The position numbers and the translations under genes are program-made. Below the pieces are notes generated by a model, which worked only from the letters and a program-made list of their open reading frames with translations, ran no database searches and was not told the DNA's origin. From the NCBI RefSeq assembly GCF_016583785.1, contig NZ_NRRU01000032.1:1-50581 (forward strand): a DNA stretch of 50,581 nt. The letters are read 5' to 3'. This DNA comes from Rubrivivax gelatinosus (GTDB taxonomy: Bacteria; Pseudomonadota; Gammaproteobacteria; Burkholderiales; Burkholderiaceae_C). Shown in pieces: positions 1 to 12,712 of the stretch. How positions within the stretch are numbered: the first letter of the stretch is position 1; the number at the start of each line of letters is the position of its first letter.

Positions 1-1
1 G

Positions 2-232
2 GTCACCGACGCCGGCATCGGCGCCGCGGTCAGCGCCGAGCTCGGGCGCGACCCGCAACTGGCGACGGCGCCGGTCGACGTCGACTGCGTCGGCGGCCAC
101 GTCGCGCTGCGCGGCGTCGCCCCGGACGAGGCCGCACGCGAACGGGCGGCCGCGATCGCCGCCGGTGTCGACGGTGTGCGCGTGGTGGAAAACGTGCTCG
201 AACTGGCCTTGGCACCTGGAGACAGACGATGA
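2..232 (+). CDS. BON-domain protein, C-terminal part (5' end outside window)
   Basis: An open frame enters from the left edge and ends at TGA 230-232, leaving 76 residues. The visible part has the BON pattern: a stretch of small hydrophobic residues, then a G-G-H-V-A-L-R-G-V-A core, a helix rich in Ala and Glu, and a closing G-V-x-x-V-x-x-V-x-N-x-L. BON domains are periplasmic or lipid-interacting modules in OsmY-like and related proteins. The stop overlaps the ATG of the next gene (ATGA at 229-232), so the two are probably translated as a coupled pair. The N-terminus, and so any signal peptide or second BON copy, is not visible. The family call rests on pattern memory only. Confidence 0.7.
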   Translation, partial: VTDAGIGAAVSAELGRDPQLATAPVDVDCVGGHVALRGVAPDEAARERAAAIAAGVDGVRVVENVLELALAPGDRR

Positions 233-660
233 AACGAACGATTGCCATGCTGCTGGGCGCGTGCGCGCTGGCCGGCAGCGCCTGGGCGCAGGAGCCGCAC
301 ATGGAGCCGGCGCGTGTTCCGCCTGGCGTGCACCTGGCGCCGGTGTTGGCCGCGGCCGGCACGACACGCGACGATGTGCGCCACGAGTACGAGTTCGCCC
401 GCGTCGCCGGCATGCTGAGCCCGGACGGCGAGGGCGGCGACACGCACGAGGTGCTGGCCGCACGCGAGCGCTACAACGCCGCGCTGGCGCAGGCCCTGGA
501 GGCCGACCCGGGACGCGAGGCCGCACTGGCCGCCGCGACCGAGGCCGCGGTCGAGATGTCGGGCGCCGACGCGATCGCCGACGCCGAGGTCTACGAGATG
601 ACCGCCGACGACGGCGAACTCGTCGGCTACCTCTTCGTCGTCGAGTCCGAAGCGGACTGA
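229..660 (+). CDS. Small secreted protein of unknown function, DUF4148-like
   Basis: The 143-residue product starts with a clear signal peptide: MKR, a hydrophobic core of about 14 residues, and a probable cleavage after Ala-Trp-Ala near residue 20. The mature part is acidic and mostly helical, with a T-R-D-D-V-x-x-E-x-E-x-A-R-x-A-G-x-L segment resembling DUF4148 proteins, which are small periplasmic proteins common in Burkholderiales. No catalytic motif is visible. The start codon overlaps the stop of the preceding BON gene, so a shared envelope role is possible but is inference. DUF4148 membership is tentative. Confidence 0.65.
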   Translation: MKRTIAMLLGACALAGSAWAQEPHMEPARVPPGVHLAPVLAAAGTTRDDVRHEYEFARVAGMLSPDGEGGDTHEVLAARERYNAALAQALEADPGREAALAAATEAAVEMSGADAIADAEVYEMTADDGELVGYLFVVESEAD

Positions 661-792
661 GCGGCGGCACGCCGCTGACCTCCGCTGACCTCCGGTTACC
701 GCTTGGCCCCGCGCGGCCCGCAGCCGCGGGGGTGCCGATGGCGCGGCCTTCGGCTACACCTGCGCTTGACCTGTTTCAAGCGGAGGGCAGCG

Positions 793-1335
793 ATGAAGCG
801 CATGGCGACAGCGGGGCTGGTGGCGGCGGTGATGCTCGCGGCGGCGCTGCCGGCACGGGCGGCGGTGCAGGTGGTCGACTTCGACCAGCTGATCGAGTCG
901 ACGCGGCTGGACACGCCGCTGCGAGGCGGCGACGCCCTCGTGCTCGACAGTTTTGCCGCCGGCCAGCGCGGCCGTTTCGACCAGTCGATCACCTTCACGC
1001 TGGCCTCGGCCGCCTATGCCACGGGCGAGGCGAGCTGGAACGTCGTGCGTGGCGGCTCGCGCCTGCTGGGTGTCGACATCGACCTGCTCGACGCCGACGG
1101 CAACGTGGTGTTCAGCGACTCCTTTGCCGGCCGCGCCGCGGGCGTCAGGACCTCGCTGCTCGCCGGGGCGCTGGGCCCCGGCACCTACACGCTGCATGCG
1201 ACCGGCCGGGGGGCGCGCGACGCCTCGCTCGACCTGTCGCTCGCGTTCGCGGTGCCCGAGCCGGCCACCGTGGCGACGATGGGCCTGGGCCTGGCGCTCG
1301 TCATGCTGACGGTTGCGCGGCGGCGGCGGCGCTGA
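793..1335 (+). CDS. PEP-CTERM sorting-domain exported protein
   Basis: The 180-residue protein has an N-terminal signal peptide (MKR plus a hydrophobic core ending in P-A-R-A-A near residue 22). Its C-terminus is a PEP-CTERM signal: VPEPAT about 27 residues from the end, a hydrophobic helix, and a final run of five arginines. PEP-CTERM proteins are exported and processed by an exosortase (EpsH family), which is not in this window. The central part looks beta-rich, with F-D-Q-S-I-T-F-T-L and G-T-Y-T-L-H-A-T stretches like other FxDxA-type PEP-CTERM proteins. The start at 793 was chosen because GGAGGG lies 6 bases upstream (782-787) and the signal peptide begins there. The 3' end overlaps the convergent hydrolase gene by 35 bases. 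Confidence 0.85.
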   Translation: MKRMATAGLVAAVMLAAALPARAAVQVVDFDQLIESTRLDTPLRGGDALVLDSFAAGQRGRFDQSITFTLASAAYATGEASWNVVRGGSRLLGVDIDLLDADGNVVFSDSFAGRAAGVRTSLLAGALGPGTYTLHATGRGARDASLDLSLAFAVPEPATVATMGLGLALVMLTVARRRRR

Positions 1336-2140
1336 CCGCCTTTTTCGTCGGCAGCGGCCGCTCGGGCGGCGCGCCGTCGGCGGTCGCCGGCTGCACCGTA
1401 CCGCGGCGGGCACCGAGCAGCATCTCCTTGAACCAGCCGACCAGCACCTGGGTGTAGGCGCGCTGGTCGGCTTCGTCCGACAGGCCGTGGTCGGCGCCGG
1501 CCAGGCAGCGCAGCGTCAGCGACTTCACCTGGCGCGCCGCCTCCTGGTAGCTGGTGATGACGGCGTGCGGAATGATGCGGTCGTTCTCCGACTCGATCAG
1601 CAGCACGTCGCCCTCGAACTGCTGGAAGGCGCGCAAGGCCCGGTTGTCCTTGGGCGGCACGACGCTGCGGCGATAAGTCTTCAGGTCCTGTTCCTGGTGC
1701 AACTGCAGCTTGGGCAGCTCCCAGCCGGCGTCGAGGTAGAGCGCCGGCGCGCGCAGTGCGAGCCACTTCACGGGCTTGAGCGTCGTCAGGATCGCGGCGA
1801 GGTAGCCGCCGTAGCTGCTGCCGACGACACAGATCGCCTGCGGGTCGACCTCGGGGTGCGCGACCAGCCGCTCGTAGGCGGCGACCAGGTCGCGCAGATT
1901 GCTCTCGCGCGAGACCCGCGCCTGCTGCGCCTGGGTGCCGGCGTGGCCGCGCAGGTCGAAGGCCAGGCAGACGCAACCCAGCGCCGCCAGCTCTCGCGCC
2001 CGCGCCAGGTACTGCGAGCGGCTGCCGCCCCAGCCGTGCACGAAGAGCACGCCCGGGATCAGCGTGCCGGGCGCGACGAAGGTGCCGGCGATGCGTTCGT
2101 CGTCGACCTCGATGTCTATCGTTTCCTCAGTTGTCGACAT
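1301..2140 (-). CDS. Alpha/beta hydrolase (dienelactone hydrolase / S9-like)
   Basis: The 279-residue product has an alpha/beta-hydrolase core: VLFVHGWGGS near residues 31-40 as the oxyanion region, DLRGHAG near 62-68, the nucleophile elbow GSSYGG at 107-112 (Ser109), a late acidic residue in ESENDR, and a catalytic His in AGADHG. There is no signal peptide, so it should be cytosolic. The substrate is unknown. Its start overlaps the end of the DUF3182-like gene by 14 bases, so the two are co-translated and probably work together. The ATG at 2140 was preferred because upstream sequence in the same frame is antisense-like and lacks family similarity. The C-terminal 30 residues are low-complexity and overlap the convergent PEP-CTERM gene. 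Confidence 0.85.
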   Translation of the reverse strand: MSTTEETIDIEVDDERIAGTFVAPGTLIPGVLFVHGWGGSRSQYLARARELAALGCVCLAFDLRGHAGTQAQQARVSRESNLRDLVAAYERLVAHPEVDPQAICVVGSSYGGYLAAILTTLKPVKWLALRAPALYLDAGWELPKLQLHQEQDLKTYRRSVVPPKDNRALRAFQQFEGDVLLIESENDRIIPHAVITSYQEAARQVKSLTLRCLAGADHGLSDEADQRAYTQVLVGWFKEMLLGARRGTVQPATADGAPPERPLPTKKAVSAAAAAQPSA

Positions 2141-3278
2141 GCGTCTGGGCGAAGGCGTACTTGGTGAGGCGGCCGACCTCGGCGTCGACGCCGTCGTACA
2201 GCGGCATCGCCCCGGCCGGGATCTCGGCGCCACCGTGCACCTCGTGCGTCGAGGCGTGCACCAGGCGGCGTTCGGGGTCGTCGCGCAAGGCCTGCAGCGC
2301 GACCAGTTCGGCGCCGCTGGCGCCGCCGATGCGCCAGGACTGCTCGAGCACGCCGGAGCGCCAGCGACCGGACTCGTCCAGCCCCTGGGCCACATCGTAG
2401 TTGGCGCGCGAGGCGTGGAAACCGGGGAAAAACTCGATCGCAGCGTGGTGGTAGGTCAGCGCCTGCTCGATGCCCAGGCGCACCGGCGACGGCAGCTCGC
2501 GCTGCAGCAGCGCGTCGAAGCCGCCGCGCACGACGACCAGGTCGGAGCCGCCATAGACCTCCTGGCCTTCGCGGTTGCGCGTCAGGCGCTGGCTGCCGTA
2601 GTAGGAGGCGAGCCATTCGCCGACACGCACCTGGCCGACCGACATCGTGCTGACGTCGCGCAGGTTGGCCTCGGCGACGAGGCCGTGAAGCTCGATCGCA
2701 AGCGGATCGAGTTCGCCCAGCACCCGCTCGAGCTCGGCGCCGTCGCGCACCACCCACTGGCCCAGGCCGCCGACGCCGCCCGGATCCTTCAGCCGCACCG
2801 CGCCGCGGTGCAGCAGCCGCGTCGCCGCACGCCGCAGGTCGGCGGCCGAGAAGCAGGAACAGCCCGGCAGCACCGCGCCGCGCACGGCGTGGCAGAACGC
2901 GGCGGACCAGCCGGCAGGCGGCGGCGCTGCGCCGACAGCCGGGTGCGTGATCAGCTTGGTGGCGACGAAAGGCTGGGGCACGACGCCGCCGAACAGGTCG
3001 GCCGGGCCGCGCACGCCCAGGCGCAGCGCTTCGGCCTGCGTCAGCGTGTCGCGCGGCACCAGGTAGACCGGGCGGTGGGTCGGGCCGAGCGCGGCGTAGT
3101 CGCCGACATAGTCATAGCCCAGCAGTTCGGCCAGGCCGGCGGCGACGCGTGCCTTGCTCTGGTGGTCGTGGCCCGGCGGCCGGCCGGTGGCGGCACCGCC
3201 GAGGAAGGCGACGACCGGCTGCGCGTGCACCCAGGGCAGGTGCGCGGCGCGCGGGGGGGTCTGGATGGCGATGCTCAT
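2127..3278 (-). CDS. DUF3182-like protein with ATP-grasp-like features
   Basis: The 383-residue protein resembles the DUF3182 family known from Burkholderiales and pseudomonads; the name is from memory. Visible features suggest an ATP-grasp fold: V-R-L-K-D-P (Lys164) followed by a glycine loop GGVGGLGQ at 167-174, then an acidic strand ELHGLVAEANL and DVSTMSVGQ, as in carboxylate-amine ligases. The N-terminal GHDHQSKARVA segment is another conserved-looking block. No signal peptide is seen. It sits between ligD (119 bases upstream) and an overlapping alpha/beta hydrolase. An ATP-dependent ligase paired with a hydrolase is a plausible reading, but substrate and role are unknown. No strong ribosome binding site is visible at the chosen ATG. 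Confidence 0.7.
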   Translation of the reverse strand: MSIAIQTPPRAAHLPWVHAQPVVAFLGGAATGRPPGHDHQSKARVAAGLAELLGYDYVGDYAALGPTHRPVYLVPRDTLTQAEALRLGVRGPADLFGGVVPQPFVATKLITHPAVGAAPPPAGWSAAFCHAVRGAVLPGCSCFSAADLRRAATRLLHRGAVRLKDPGGVGGLGQWVVRDGAELERVLGELDPLAIELHGLVAEANLRDVSTMSVGQVRVGEWLASYYGSQRLTRNREGQEVYGGSDLVVVRGGFDALLQRELPSPVRLGIEQALTYHHAAIEFFPGFHASRANYDVAQGLDESGRWRSGVLEQSWRIGGASGAELVALQALRDDPERRLVHASTHEVHGGAEIPAGAMPLYDGVDAEVGRLTKYAFAQTHVDN

Positions 3279-3397
3279 GGCAGGCTCCCAAAAACGTGAA
3301 CTCAGTGTCGCGATCGGTGCGGCGCCCGGAGTCGTCCCGCAGGCGCAGCGTGTGTAGGAACAGGCCGGCAGCGGGTGTCGGCGCCGGCGGGCGCGCG

Positions 3398-6001
<2,604 letters not shown>

Positions 6002-6058
6002 GGGCCCGACCGGCAAAAGCCGGGCCCGCGCCGGGATACACGATTGCCGACGCCGCGC

Positions 6059-6355
6059 ATGCCCGATGACAAGATCTACGACTGCCTGGTGGTCGACGTC
6101 GTCTACACCGCGCTGGGCGTCGAACCGCGCATCCGGCTAGCGCAAGCGCCGGACGCCGCCGGCAAGCTGATCGTCGACGAGCGCTGCCGCAGCACGGTGG
6201 CGAGCCTGTACGCTGCCGGCGACGTCGTCAGCTCGCTCGACCAGCTGGCGGTGGCGACGGGGCAGGGCGCGATCGCAGCCGCGGCGATCCACCGGCAGCT
6301 GCGTGAGGCCGGCCTGGCGCAGCCGCCCGAAACGAGGCCAGACGCGCACGGCTGA
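6059..6355 (+). pseudogene. Truncated thioredoxin-reductase-like flavoprotein, C-terminal fragment
   Basis: A 98-codon frame encodes only the C-terminal end of an NAD(P)/FAD-dependent pyridine nucleotide-disulfide oxidoreductase. The signature is LYAAGDVVSSLDQLAVATGQ followed by GAIAAAAIHRQL, the FAD-binding end of TrxR-like proteins. A preceding D-V-V-Y-T-A-L-G-V-E-P matches the usual strand before it. Intact relatives are about 300 residues and begin with a GxGxxG FAD motif and an NADPH domain. Neither is present upstream, where the sequence is already antisense of ligD. It is therefore probably a remnant left by a deletion or rearrangement. It could still be translated from the ATG at 6059, but could not bind FAD alone. 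Confidence 0.7.
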
Positions 6356-6464
6356 GGCGGCGGCGCCGGGTGGCCGAGCGCCGGGCTGGGGCTTGTGCTG
6401 CGGCAAGCCGGCAGGCTGCCGCTTGCACCGACAATGCGCCGACGTTTATACCCACACCCGTATC

Positions 6465-6821
6465 ATGACCGAGTCCTATCGCGACCTGACCTCCTCGATC
6501 TCGGCCTCGCTCGCGCAACTGCGCGCCGACATGCCCGACACCACGCGCGGCTTTTCGTCGCTGGCGATGGCCGCCACGCGCCCCGGCACGCTGGACAAGA
6601 AGACCAAGGAGCTGATCGCGATGGCGCTGTCGGTCGGCGCGCGCTGCGACCCCTGTGTCGGCTTTCACGCCGACGCACTGGTCAAGCTGGGCTGCACGCG
6701 TGCCGAGTTCGAGGAGATGCTGGGCCTGTGCATCTACATGGGCGGCGGGCCCTCGCTGATGTACGCGGCCAAGGCGCTGCAGGCCTTCGAGGAGTTCGGC
6801 GGCCAGAAGGCGGCGGCCTGA
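6465..6821 (+). CDS. Carboxymuconolactone decarboxylase / AhpD-family protein
   Basis: The 118-residue protein is an all-helical AhpD/CMD-family member. The core is LDKKTKELIAMALSVGARCDP followed by CVGFHADALVKLG: a Cys-x-x-Cys pair (about residues 64-67) and the downstream His, the redox relay of AhpD-like peroxidase partners. A glycine-rich C-terminal stretch (YMGGGPSLMYAAKAL) and full family length suggest it is intact. It is cytosolic and probably works in peroxide or thiol redox defence. A possible promoter, TTGCAC (6423-6428) and TATACC (6447-6452) with an 18-base spacer, lies directly upstream. If used, it would give a nearly leaderless transcript. Confidence 0.88.
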   Translation: MTESYRDLTSSISASLAQLRADMPDTTRGFSSLAMAATRPGTLDKKTKELIAMALSVGARCDPCVGFHADALVKLGCTRAEFEEMLGLCIYMGGGPSLMYAAKALQAFEEFGGQKAAA

Positions 6822-6925
6822 ACACCCGCAAGCGCTGGGGGCGGCGCCCGCCGCGCTGCCGATAACATCCGGCGCATGACTGTTTGTGCATGGCGCCACG
6901 GGCGCGCTGCGGCGGGGCGCAGCTG

Positions 6926-7807
6926 ATGCAGGTTTCCGCCAACGGCCTCGCGCTCGAGGTCGACGATCGTGGCCCGCCCGACGGCGTGCCGCTGCTGCTG
7001 GTGATGGGGCTGGGCATGCAGCTGACGGCCTGGCCCGAGGAACTGGTGCAGTTGCTGGTGGCGCGCGGTTTTCGCGTGCTGCGCTTCGACAACCGCGACG
7101 CCGGGCTGAGCCAGGGTTTCGACCATCTGGGTGCTCCCAACCTGGCGATCGCCGGCATCCGCTTCGCGCTGCACCTGCCGGGGCGCTCGCCTTATTCGCT
7201 GGCCGACATGGCGGCCGACACGCTGGGCGTGATGGACGCGCTCGGACTGCAGTCGGCGCACGTCTGCGGCGCGTCCATGGGCGGCATGATCGCCCAGCAC
7301 CTGGCCGCGCGCCGGCCCGAACGTGTGCGCAGCCTGACGCTGATGATGACGACCTCGGGCGCGCGTGCGCTGCCGCAGCCGGGCCTGCGGGTGCGCCAGG
7401 CCTTGCTGTCGCGGCCCGCGAACAACTCGCGCGAAGCGGTCGTCGCCCATCTGGAGCGGGTGCTGCGCACGATCGGCAGCCCCGGTTTCCCGCCCGACCG
7501 GGCGCAGATGCACCAGCGTTTCGAGGCCGCTTTCGACCGCGCCTGGCGCCCCGCGGGCACCGCACGCCAGATCGCCGCCGTCATCGCCGACGGCGACCGC
7601 ACGCGGCTGCTGGGCGCTGTCCGCGCCCCGACGCTGGTGCTGCACGGCCGCGACGACCCGCTGGTGCCGCCGGCGGCCGCGCACGACCTGGCGCTCAAGA
7701 TCCCGGGTGCCACCGTCGAGATGATTCCCGGCATGGGCCACGACCTGCCGCAGGAACTGCTGGAACGTTTCGCCGACTCGATCGCCGCCAACGCCCAGCG
7801 CAGCTGA
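6926..7807 (+). CDS. Alpha/beta-fold hydrolase
   Basis: The 293-residue cytosolic alpha/beta hydrolase has the oxyanion strand LLLVMGLGMQLTAWP, FDNRDAG, the nucleophile elbow GASMGG (Ser117), an acid in LHGRDDPLVPP and the catalytic His in PGMGHDLP near the C-terminus. The M-G-L-G-M-Q-L-T-x-W-P and F-D-N-R-D-x-G-x-S patterns are typical of the haloalkane dehalogenase/epoxide hydrolase-like group, often labelled esterase or 3-oxoadipate enol-lactonase-like. The actual substrate is unknown. The start at 6926 follows family alignment. An unrelated second alpha/beta hydrolase follows 128 bases downstream in the same direction. Confidence 0.85.
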   Translation: MQVSANGLALEVDDRGPPDGVPLLLVMGLGMQLTAWPEELVQLLVARGFRVLRFDNRDAGLSQGFDHLGAPNLAIAGIRFALHLPGRSPYSLADMAADTLGVMDALGLQSAHVCGASMGGMIAQHLAARRPERVRSLTLMMTTSGARALPQPGLRVRQALLSRPANNSREAVVAHLERVLRTIGSPGFPPDRAQMHQRFEAAFDRAWRPAGTARQIAAVIADGDRTRLLGAVRAPTLVLHGRDDPLVPPAAAHDLALKIPGATVEMIPGMGHDLPQELLERFADSIAANAQRS

Positions 7808-7935
7808 GCGCAAACCCCGAGCGGCTCGGGTCCTGGTTCAACCGGCAGGAGCGCGAAGATTTCACGCCCCACGTGACAGGGTGTAAGCCCCAGGCTGCGC
7901 AGGCCGGGCGCCCGCACGAATAATCGTTCCCGCCC

Positions 7936-8757
7936 ATGCCGCACACCGCAGCCGATTCGATCCGCAAGCACCACCTGAGCCTGGCCGGCAACCCGCAGGC
8001 CGAGCGGGTCCTGGTGTTCGCACACGGCTTCGGCACCGATCAGCGCGCCTGGGACGCCATCTGGCCGCATTACGCCGCCGACTTCCGCATCGTGCGTTTC
8101 GACAACGTCGGCGCCGGCCGCTCGGACCCGCAGGCCTTCGAGCAGCACCGCTACCTGACGATGGAGCGCTACGCGCAGGACTTGAACGAGTTGCTGGACG
8201 CGCTCGACCTGCGCGACGTCGTTTTCGTCGGCCACTCGATGGGCGCGCTGGCCGGCCTGCTGGCGGCGATCGAGCGGCCCGAGCAGTTCGCGCGCCTGGT
8301 CGCGATCGGCGCCTCGGCGCGTTACCTGGATGACGTGGGTTACCAAGGCGGCTTCAGCGAAGCCGACCTGAACGCGCTCTACCGCGCCGTGACCACCGGC
8401 CGCGATGCCTGGGCCGACGCCTTCGCGCCGGTGGCGATGGGCAACCGCGACCGGCCCGAACTCGCCGCCCACTTCGCCGAGACGATCAAGAGCGTGCCGG
8501 CGGACGCGGTGCTGACGGTGCTGTGTTCGATCTTCCAGTCCGACTACCGCGAGCGCATCGGCCGGCTCGAACGCCCGACGCTGCTGCTGCAGACGCGCGA
8601 GGACGCGGCGGTGCCGCAGGCGGCGGCCGAATACCTGCACCGCAGCATCCGCGGCAGCGAGCTGGTCGTGCTCGAGGCCGAAGGCCATTTGCCGCACCTG
8701 AGCGCACCGCAGCAGGTGCTGGCGGCGATGGACGGCTTCATCCGCGGTCACGGCTGA
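7936..8757 (+). CDS. RsbQ/KAI2-like alpha/beta hydrolase
   Basis: The 273-residue product has the pattern of the RsbQ/KAI2/D14 group of alpha/beta hydrolases: VFAHGFGTDQRAW, VRFDNVGAGRSD, RYLTMERYAQD, the elbow GHSMGAL (Ser101), a helical lid region at about 125-190, an acid in TREDAAVP and His in EAEGHLPHL. In Bacillus, RsbQ supplies a small hydrophobic cofactor to the PAS-phosphatase RsbP; many proteobacterial relatives sit beside a PAS/GGDEF sensor gene. No such partner is adjacent here: upstream is another hydrolase and downstream is dusA. The catalytic triad appears complete, so ligand hydrolysis or ligand sensing are both possible. Confidence 0.85.
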   Translation: MPHTAADSIRKHHLSLAGNPQAERVLVFAHGFGTDQRAWDAIWPHYAADFRIVRFDNVGAGRSDPQAFEQHRYLTMERYAQDLNELLDALDLRDVVFVGHSMGALAGLLAAIERPEQFARLVAIGASARYLDDVGYQGGFSEADLNALYRAVTTGRDAWADAFAPVAMGNRDRPELAAHFAETIKSVPADAVLTVLCSIFQSDYRERIGRLERPTLLLQTREDAAVPQAAAEYLHRSIRGSELVVLEAEGHLPHLSAPQQVLAAMDGFIRGHG

Positions 8758-8802
8758 GACAATCGCGGCCCGCGCCGGCTTTTCGGCGCCCGACCGACGA
8801 CG

Positions 8803-9813
8803 ATGACGCTCCTGGACCCTGCCGTCCCCAGCCCCTGGCGCCTGTGCGTGGCGCCGATGCTGGACTGGACTGACCGCCACTGCCGCCACTTCCACCGGCT
8901 GCTGAGCCGCCATGCGCGGCTCTACACCGAGATGGTGACCACCGGCGCGCTGCTGCATGGCGACGTCGCGCGCCATCTGGACTTCGGCGCCGACGAACAC
9001 CCGGTGGCGCTGCAGCTGGGCGGCAGCGAGCCCGCCGACCTGGCGGCCTGCGCGAAGCTGGCCGAACGCTGGGGCTACGACGAGGTCAACCTGAACTGCG
9101 GCTGCCCCAGCCCGCGCGTGCAGCGCGGCGCTTTCGGCGCCTGCCTGATGCACGAGCCGGCACTGGTGGCCGACAGCGTCAAGGCGATGCGCGACGCGGT
9201 CGGCCTGCCGGTCACCGTCAAGCACCGCATCGGCCTGGGCAAGGACGAGCGCTACGGCTTCGTGCGCGACTTCGTCGGCACGGTCGCCGACGCCGGCTGC
9301 GAGGTCTTCATCGTGCACGCACGCAACGCCTGGCTCGAAGGCCTGAGCCCGAAGGAAAACCGCGACATCCCGCCGCTGCGCTACGAGGTCGCGCAGCGGC
9401 TGAAGGCCGAGTTCCCGCAGCTCACCATCGTCGTCAACGGCGGCATTGCCGGCGACGAGGCGATCGCGGCGCAGCTCGAACACGTCGACGGCGTGATGGT
9501 GGGCCGCGCCGCGTATCACGAGCCCTGGTCGCTGGCGAGCTGGGACCCGCGTTTCTTCGGCACGCCGGCACCGGCGAGAGACCGCGCCGCGCTCGAGCTG
9601 GAGATGGTGCGCTACATGGAGCAGCAGGCCGCCGCCGGCGTGCCCTGGGCGCACGTCGCGCGCCACATGCTGGGGCTGTGGAACGGCGAGCCCGGTGCGC
9701 GCCGCTGGCGTCAGGTCTGGTCCGACCACAAGCTGAAGCACGAGCCGCCGGCTGTGGTGCACGCGCTGGCGCAGCGTCCGGTGCGGGTGCTGGAGCAGGG
9801 CGCGGCCGCTTGA
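8803..9813 (+). CDS. dusA: tRNA-dihydrouridine(20/20a) synthase
   Basis: The 336-residue FMN enzyme reduces uridines 20/20a in the tRNA D-loop. The DusA hallmarks are all present: an N-terminal APMLDWTDRHCR, YTEMVTTGALLHGD, QLGGSEP, the NLNCGCPSPRVQRGAFGACL block that carries the catalytic Cys, VKHRIGLG, IVHARNAWLEGLSPKENR (binding of FMN and tRNA), VNGGI and MVGRAAYHEPW. Length is normal for DusA. The gene begins 45 bases after the RsbQ-like gene and is followed by a terminator-like hairpin before mtnP. Confidence 0.97.
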   Translation: MTLLDPAVPSPWRLCVAPMLDWTDRHCRHFHRLLSRHARLYTEMVTTGALLHGDVARHLDFGADEHPVALQLGGSEPADLAACAKLAERWGYDEVNLNCGCPSPRVQRGAFGACLMHEPALVADSVKAMRDAVGLPVTVKHRIGLGKDERYGFVRDFVGTVADAGCEVFIVHARNAWLEGLSPKENRDIPPLRYEVAQRLKAEFPQLTIVVNGGIAGDEAIAAQLEHVDGVMVGRAAYHEPWSLASWDPRFFGTPAPARDRAALELEMVRYMEQQAAAGVPWAHVARHMLGLWNGEPGARRWRQVWSDHKLKHEPPAVVHALAQRPVRVLEQGAAA

Positions 9814-9888
9814 CATTCGGCAGCCGCGGCCGGCGCCGAGCGACGTAGCATCACGCTACCGCAGCGGGCCATGCCCGGCCGCGGCACG

Positions 9889-9916
9889 AGGCCGGCAGCC
9901 CGTCGGGTGCCGGCCT
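9889..9916 (+). terminator. Terminator-like hairpin between dusA and mtnP
   Basis: AGGCCGGCA at 9889-9897 pairs with TGCCGGCCT at 9908-9916. The inner CCC/GGG extends the stem across a bulged G to a GTC loop. The hairpin is very GC-rich and is followed by TCCTCGTT rather than a clean T-run, so termination is likely but may be partial. Confidence 0.55.
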
Positions 9917-9961
9917 TCCTCGTTCCCGACCCCGCCGCCTGCCGCGGCGACTTCGACACCT

Positions 9962-11915
<1,954 letters not shown>

Positions 11916-11919
<4 letters not shown>

Positions 11920-12575
11920 ACCTGCCGTCGGTGGAGATCACGCTGCGCGAGGACGCCGCCGCCGCGGTGCGGTTGCTGGATGCGCGCGGCCTGAACCGCG
12001 GCAGCACCGGCAACCTCAGCGTTCGCTGCGGCGACGCGATGCTGATCACGCCGACCGGCATGGGCTCGGAAGTGCGCGGCGAAGACTTCGTGCGTGTCTT
12101 CCTCGCCGACGGCCGTGTCGAGGGCCAGTGGCAGCCGTCGTCGGAATGGCATTTCCACCAGGCTGTCTACCGCGCCCGGCCCGACCTGAACGCGGTCGTG
12201 CACACGCATTCGCCGAACGCCACCGCGCTGGCCTGCCTGGACCGGCCGCTGCCGGCTTTCCACTACATGATCGCGGTGGCCGGTGGCGACACCGTGCCGC
12301 TGGTGCCGTACCACACCTTTGGCACCGAGGCGCTGTCGGCCGCGGTGGGCGAGGCGATGGCCGAGCGCAAAGCCTGTCTGCTGGCGCACCACGGCCTGGT
12401 GGCCGCCGGCGCGACGCTGGCCGAGGCACTGAAGGTCTGCCAGGAGATCGAGTCGCTGTGCGAGGTCTACCTGAAGGCGCTGGCGGTGGCCGAGCCGCGC
12501 GTGCTGGGGCGCGCCGAGATGGACGAGGTGATCGCCCGGTTCAGGAGCTACGGCCGCAGCGCACGCCGCGGCTGA
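11916..12575 (+). CDS. Class II aldolase, FucA-like; probable methylthioribulose-1-phosphate aldolase (Ald2-type)
   Basis: The 219-residue zinc class II aldolase/adducin protein is the third gene of the coupled mtnP-mtnA unit. Active-site features match L-fuculose-1-phosphate aldolase: NRGSTGNLSVR (phosphate loop), SSEWHFH with the catalytic Glu, zinc ligands in VVHTHSPNATAL and AHHGLVA, and the Tyr of FHYMIAVAGG. In the DHAP shunt described for Rhodospirillum rubrum and some E. coli, a FucA-like enzyme (Ald2) splits methylthioribulose-1-phosphate to dihydroxyacetone phosphate and methylthioacetaldehyde. MtnB dehydratase is the main alternative, since it shares the fold, but no mtnC, mtnW/X or mtnD gene follows and the similarity is to FucA. 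The specific role is inference from neighbours. Confidence 0.8.
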
Positions 12576-12602
12576 CGGCGTAGGACGGCGCGCACAGCGG
12601 GT

Positions 12603-12627
12603 GGCGGCACCCGCCGATGGTGCCGCC
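12603..12627 (+). terminator. Hairpin after the aldolase gene, possible terminator
   Basis: GGCGGCACC at 12603-12611 and GGTGCCGCC at 12619-12627 form a perfect 9-bp stem with a 7-base loop, 27 bases after the aldolase stop codon. There is no T-run, so it could be a terminator or an mRNA-stabilising structure. Confidence 0.45.
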
Positions 12628-12712
12628 GGCCCTCGGCGTCCAGACTTGTTTCAAAGCCTCTCGCCGGCCGCGTCCGCGGCTTGCGCAGGGTGCTCGTTGC
12701 AAGGAGCTGGAC

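Noticed and set aside
672..693. Short tandem copy (CCGCTGACCT repeated) upstream of the PEP-CTERM gene
   Set aside because: Only two copies of about 10 bases, no spacing or symmetry suggesting a binding site or CRISPR.
7811..7832. CCCGAG/CTCGGG hairpin after the first plus-strand hydrolase
   Set aside because: Only a 6-bp stem with no T-run, common by chance at this GC content, so not called a terminator.
7192..9816. An 874-codon open frame on the minus strand
   Set aside because: It runs antisense to the two hydrolases and dusA, which have complete family motifs; the translation is low-complexity Arg/Ala/Gln-rich.
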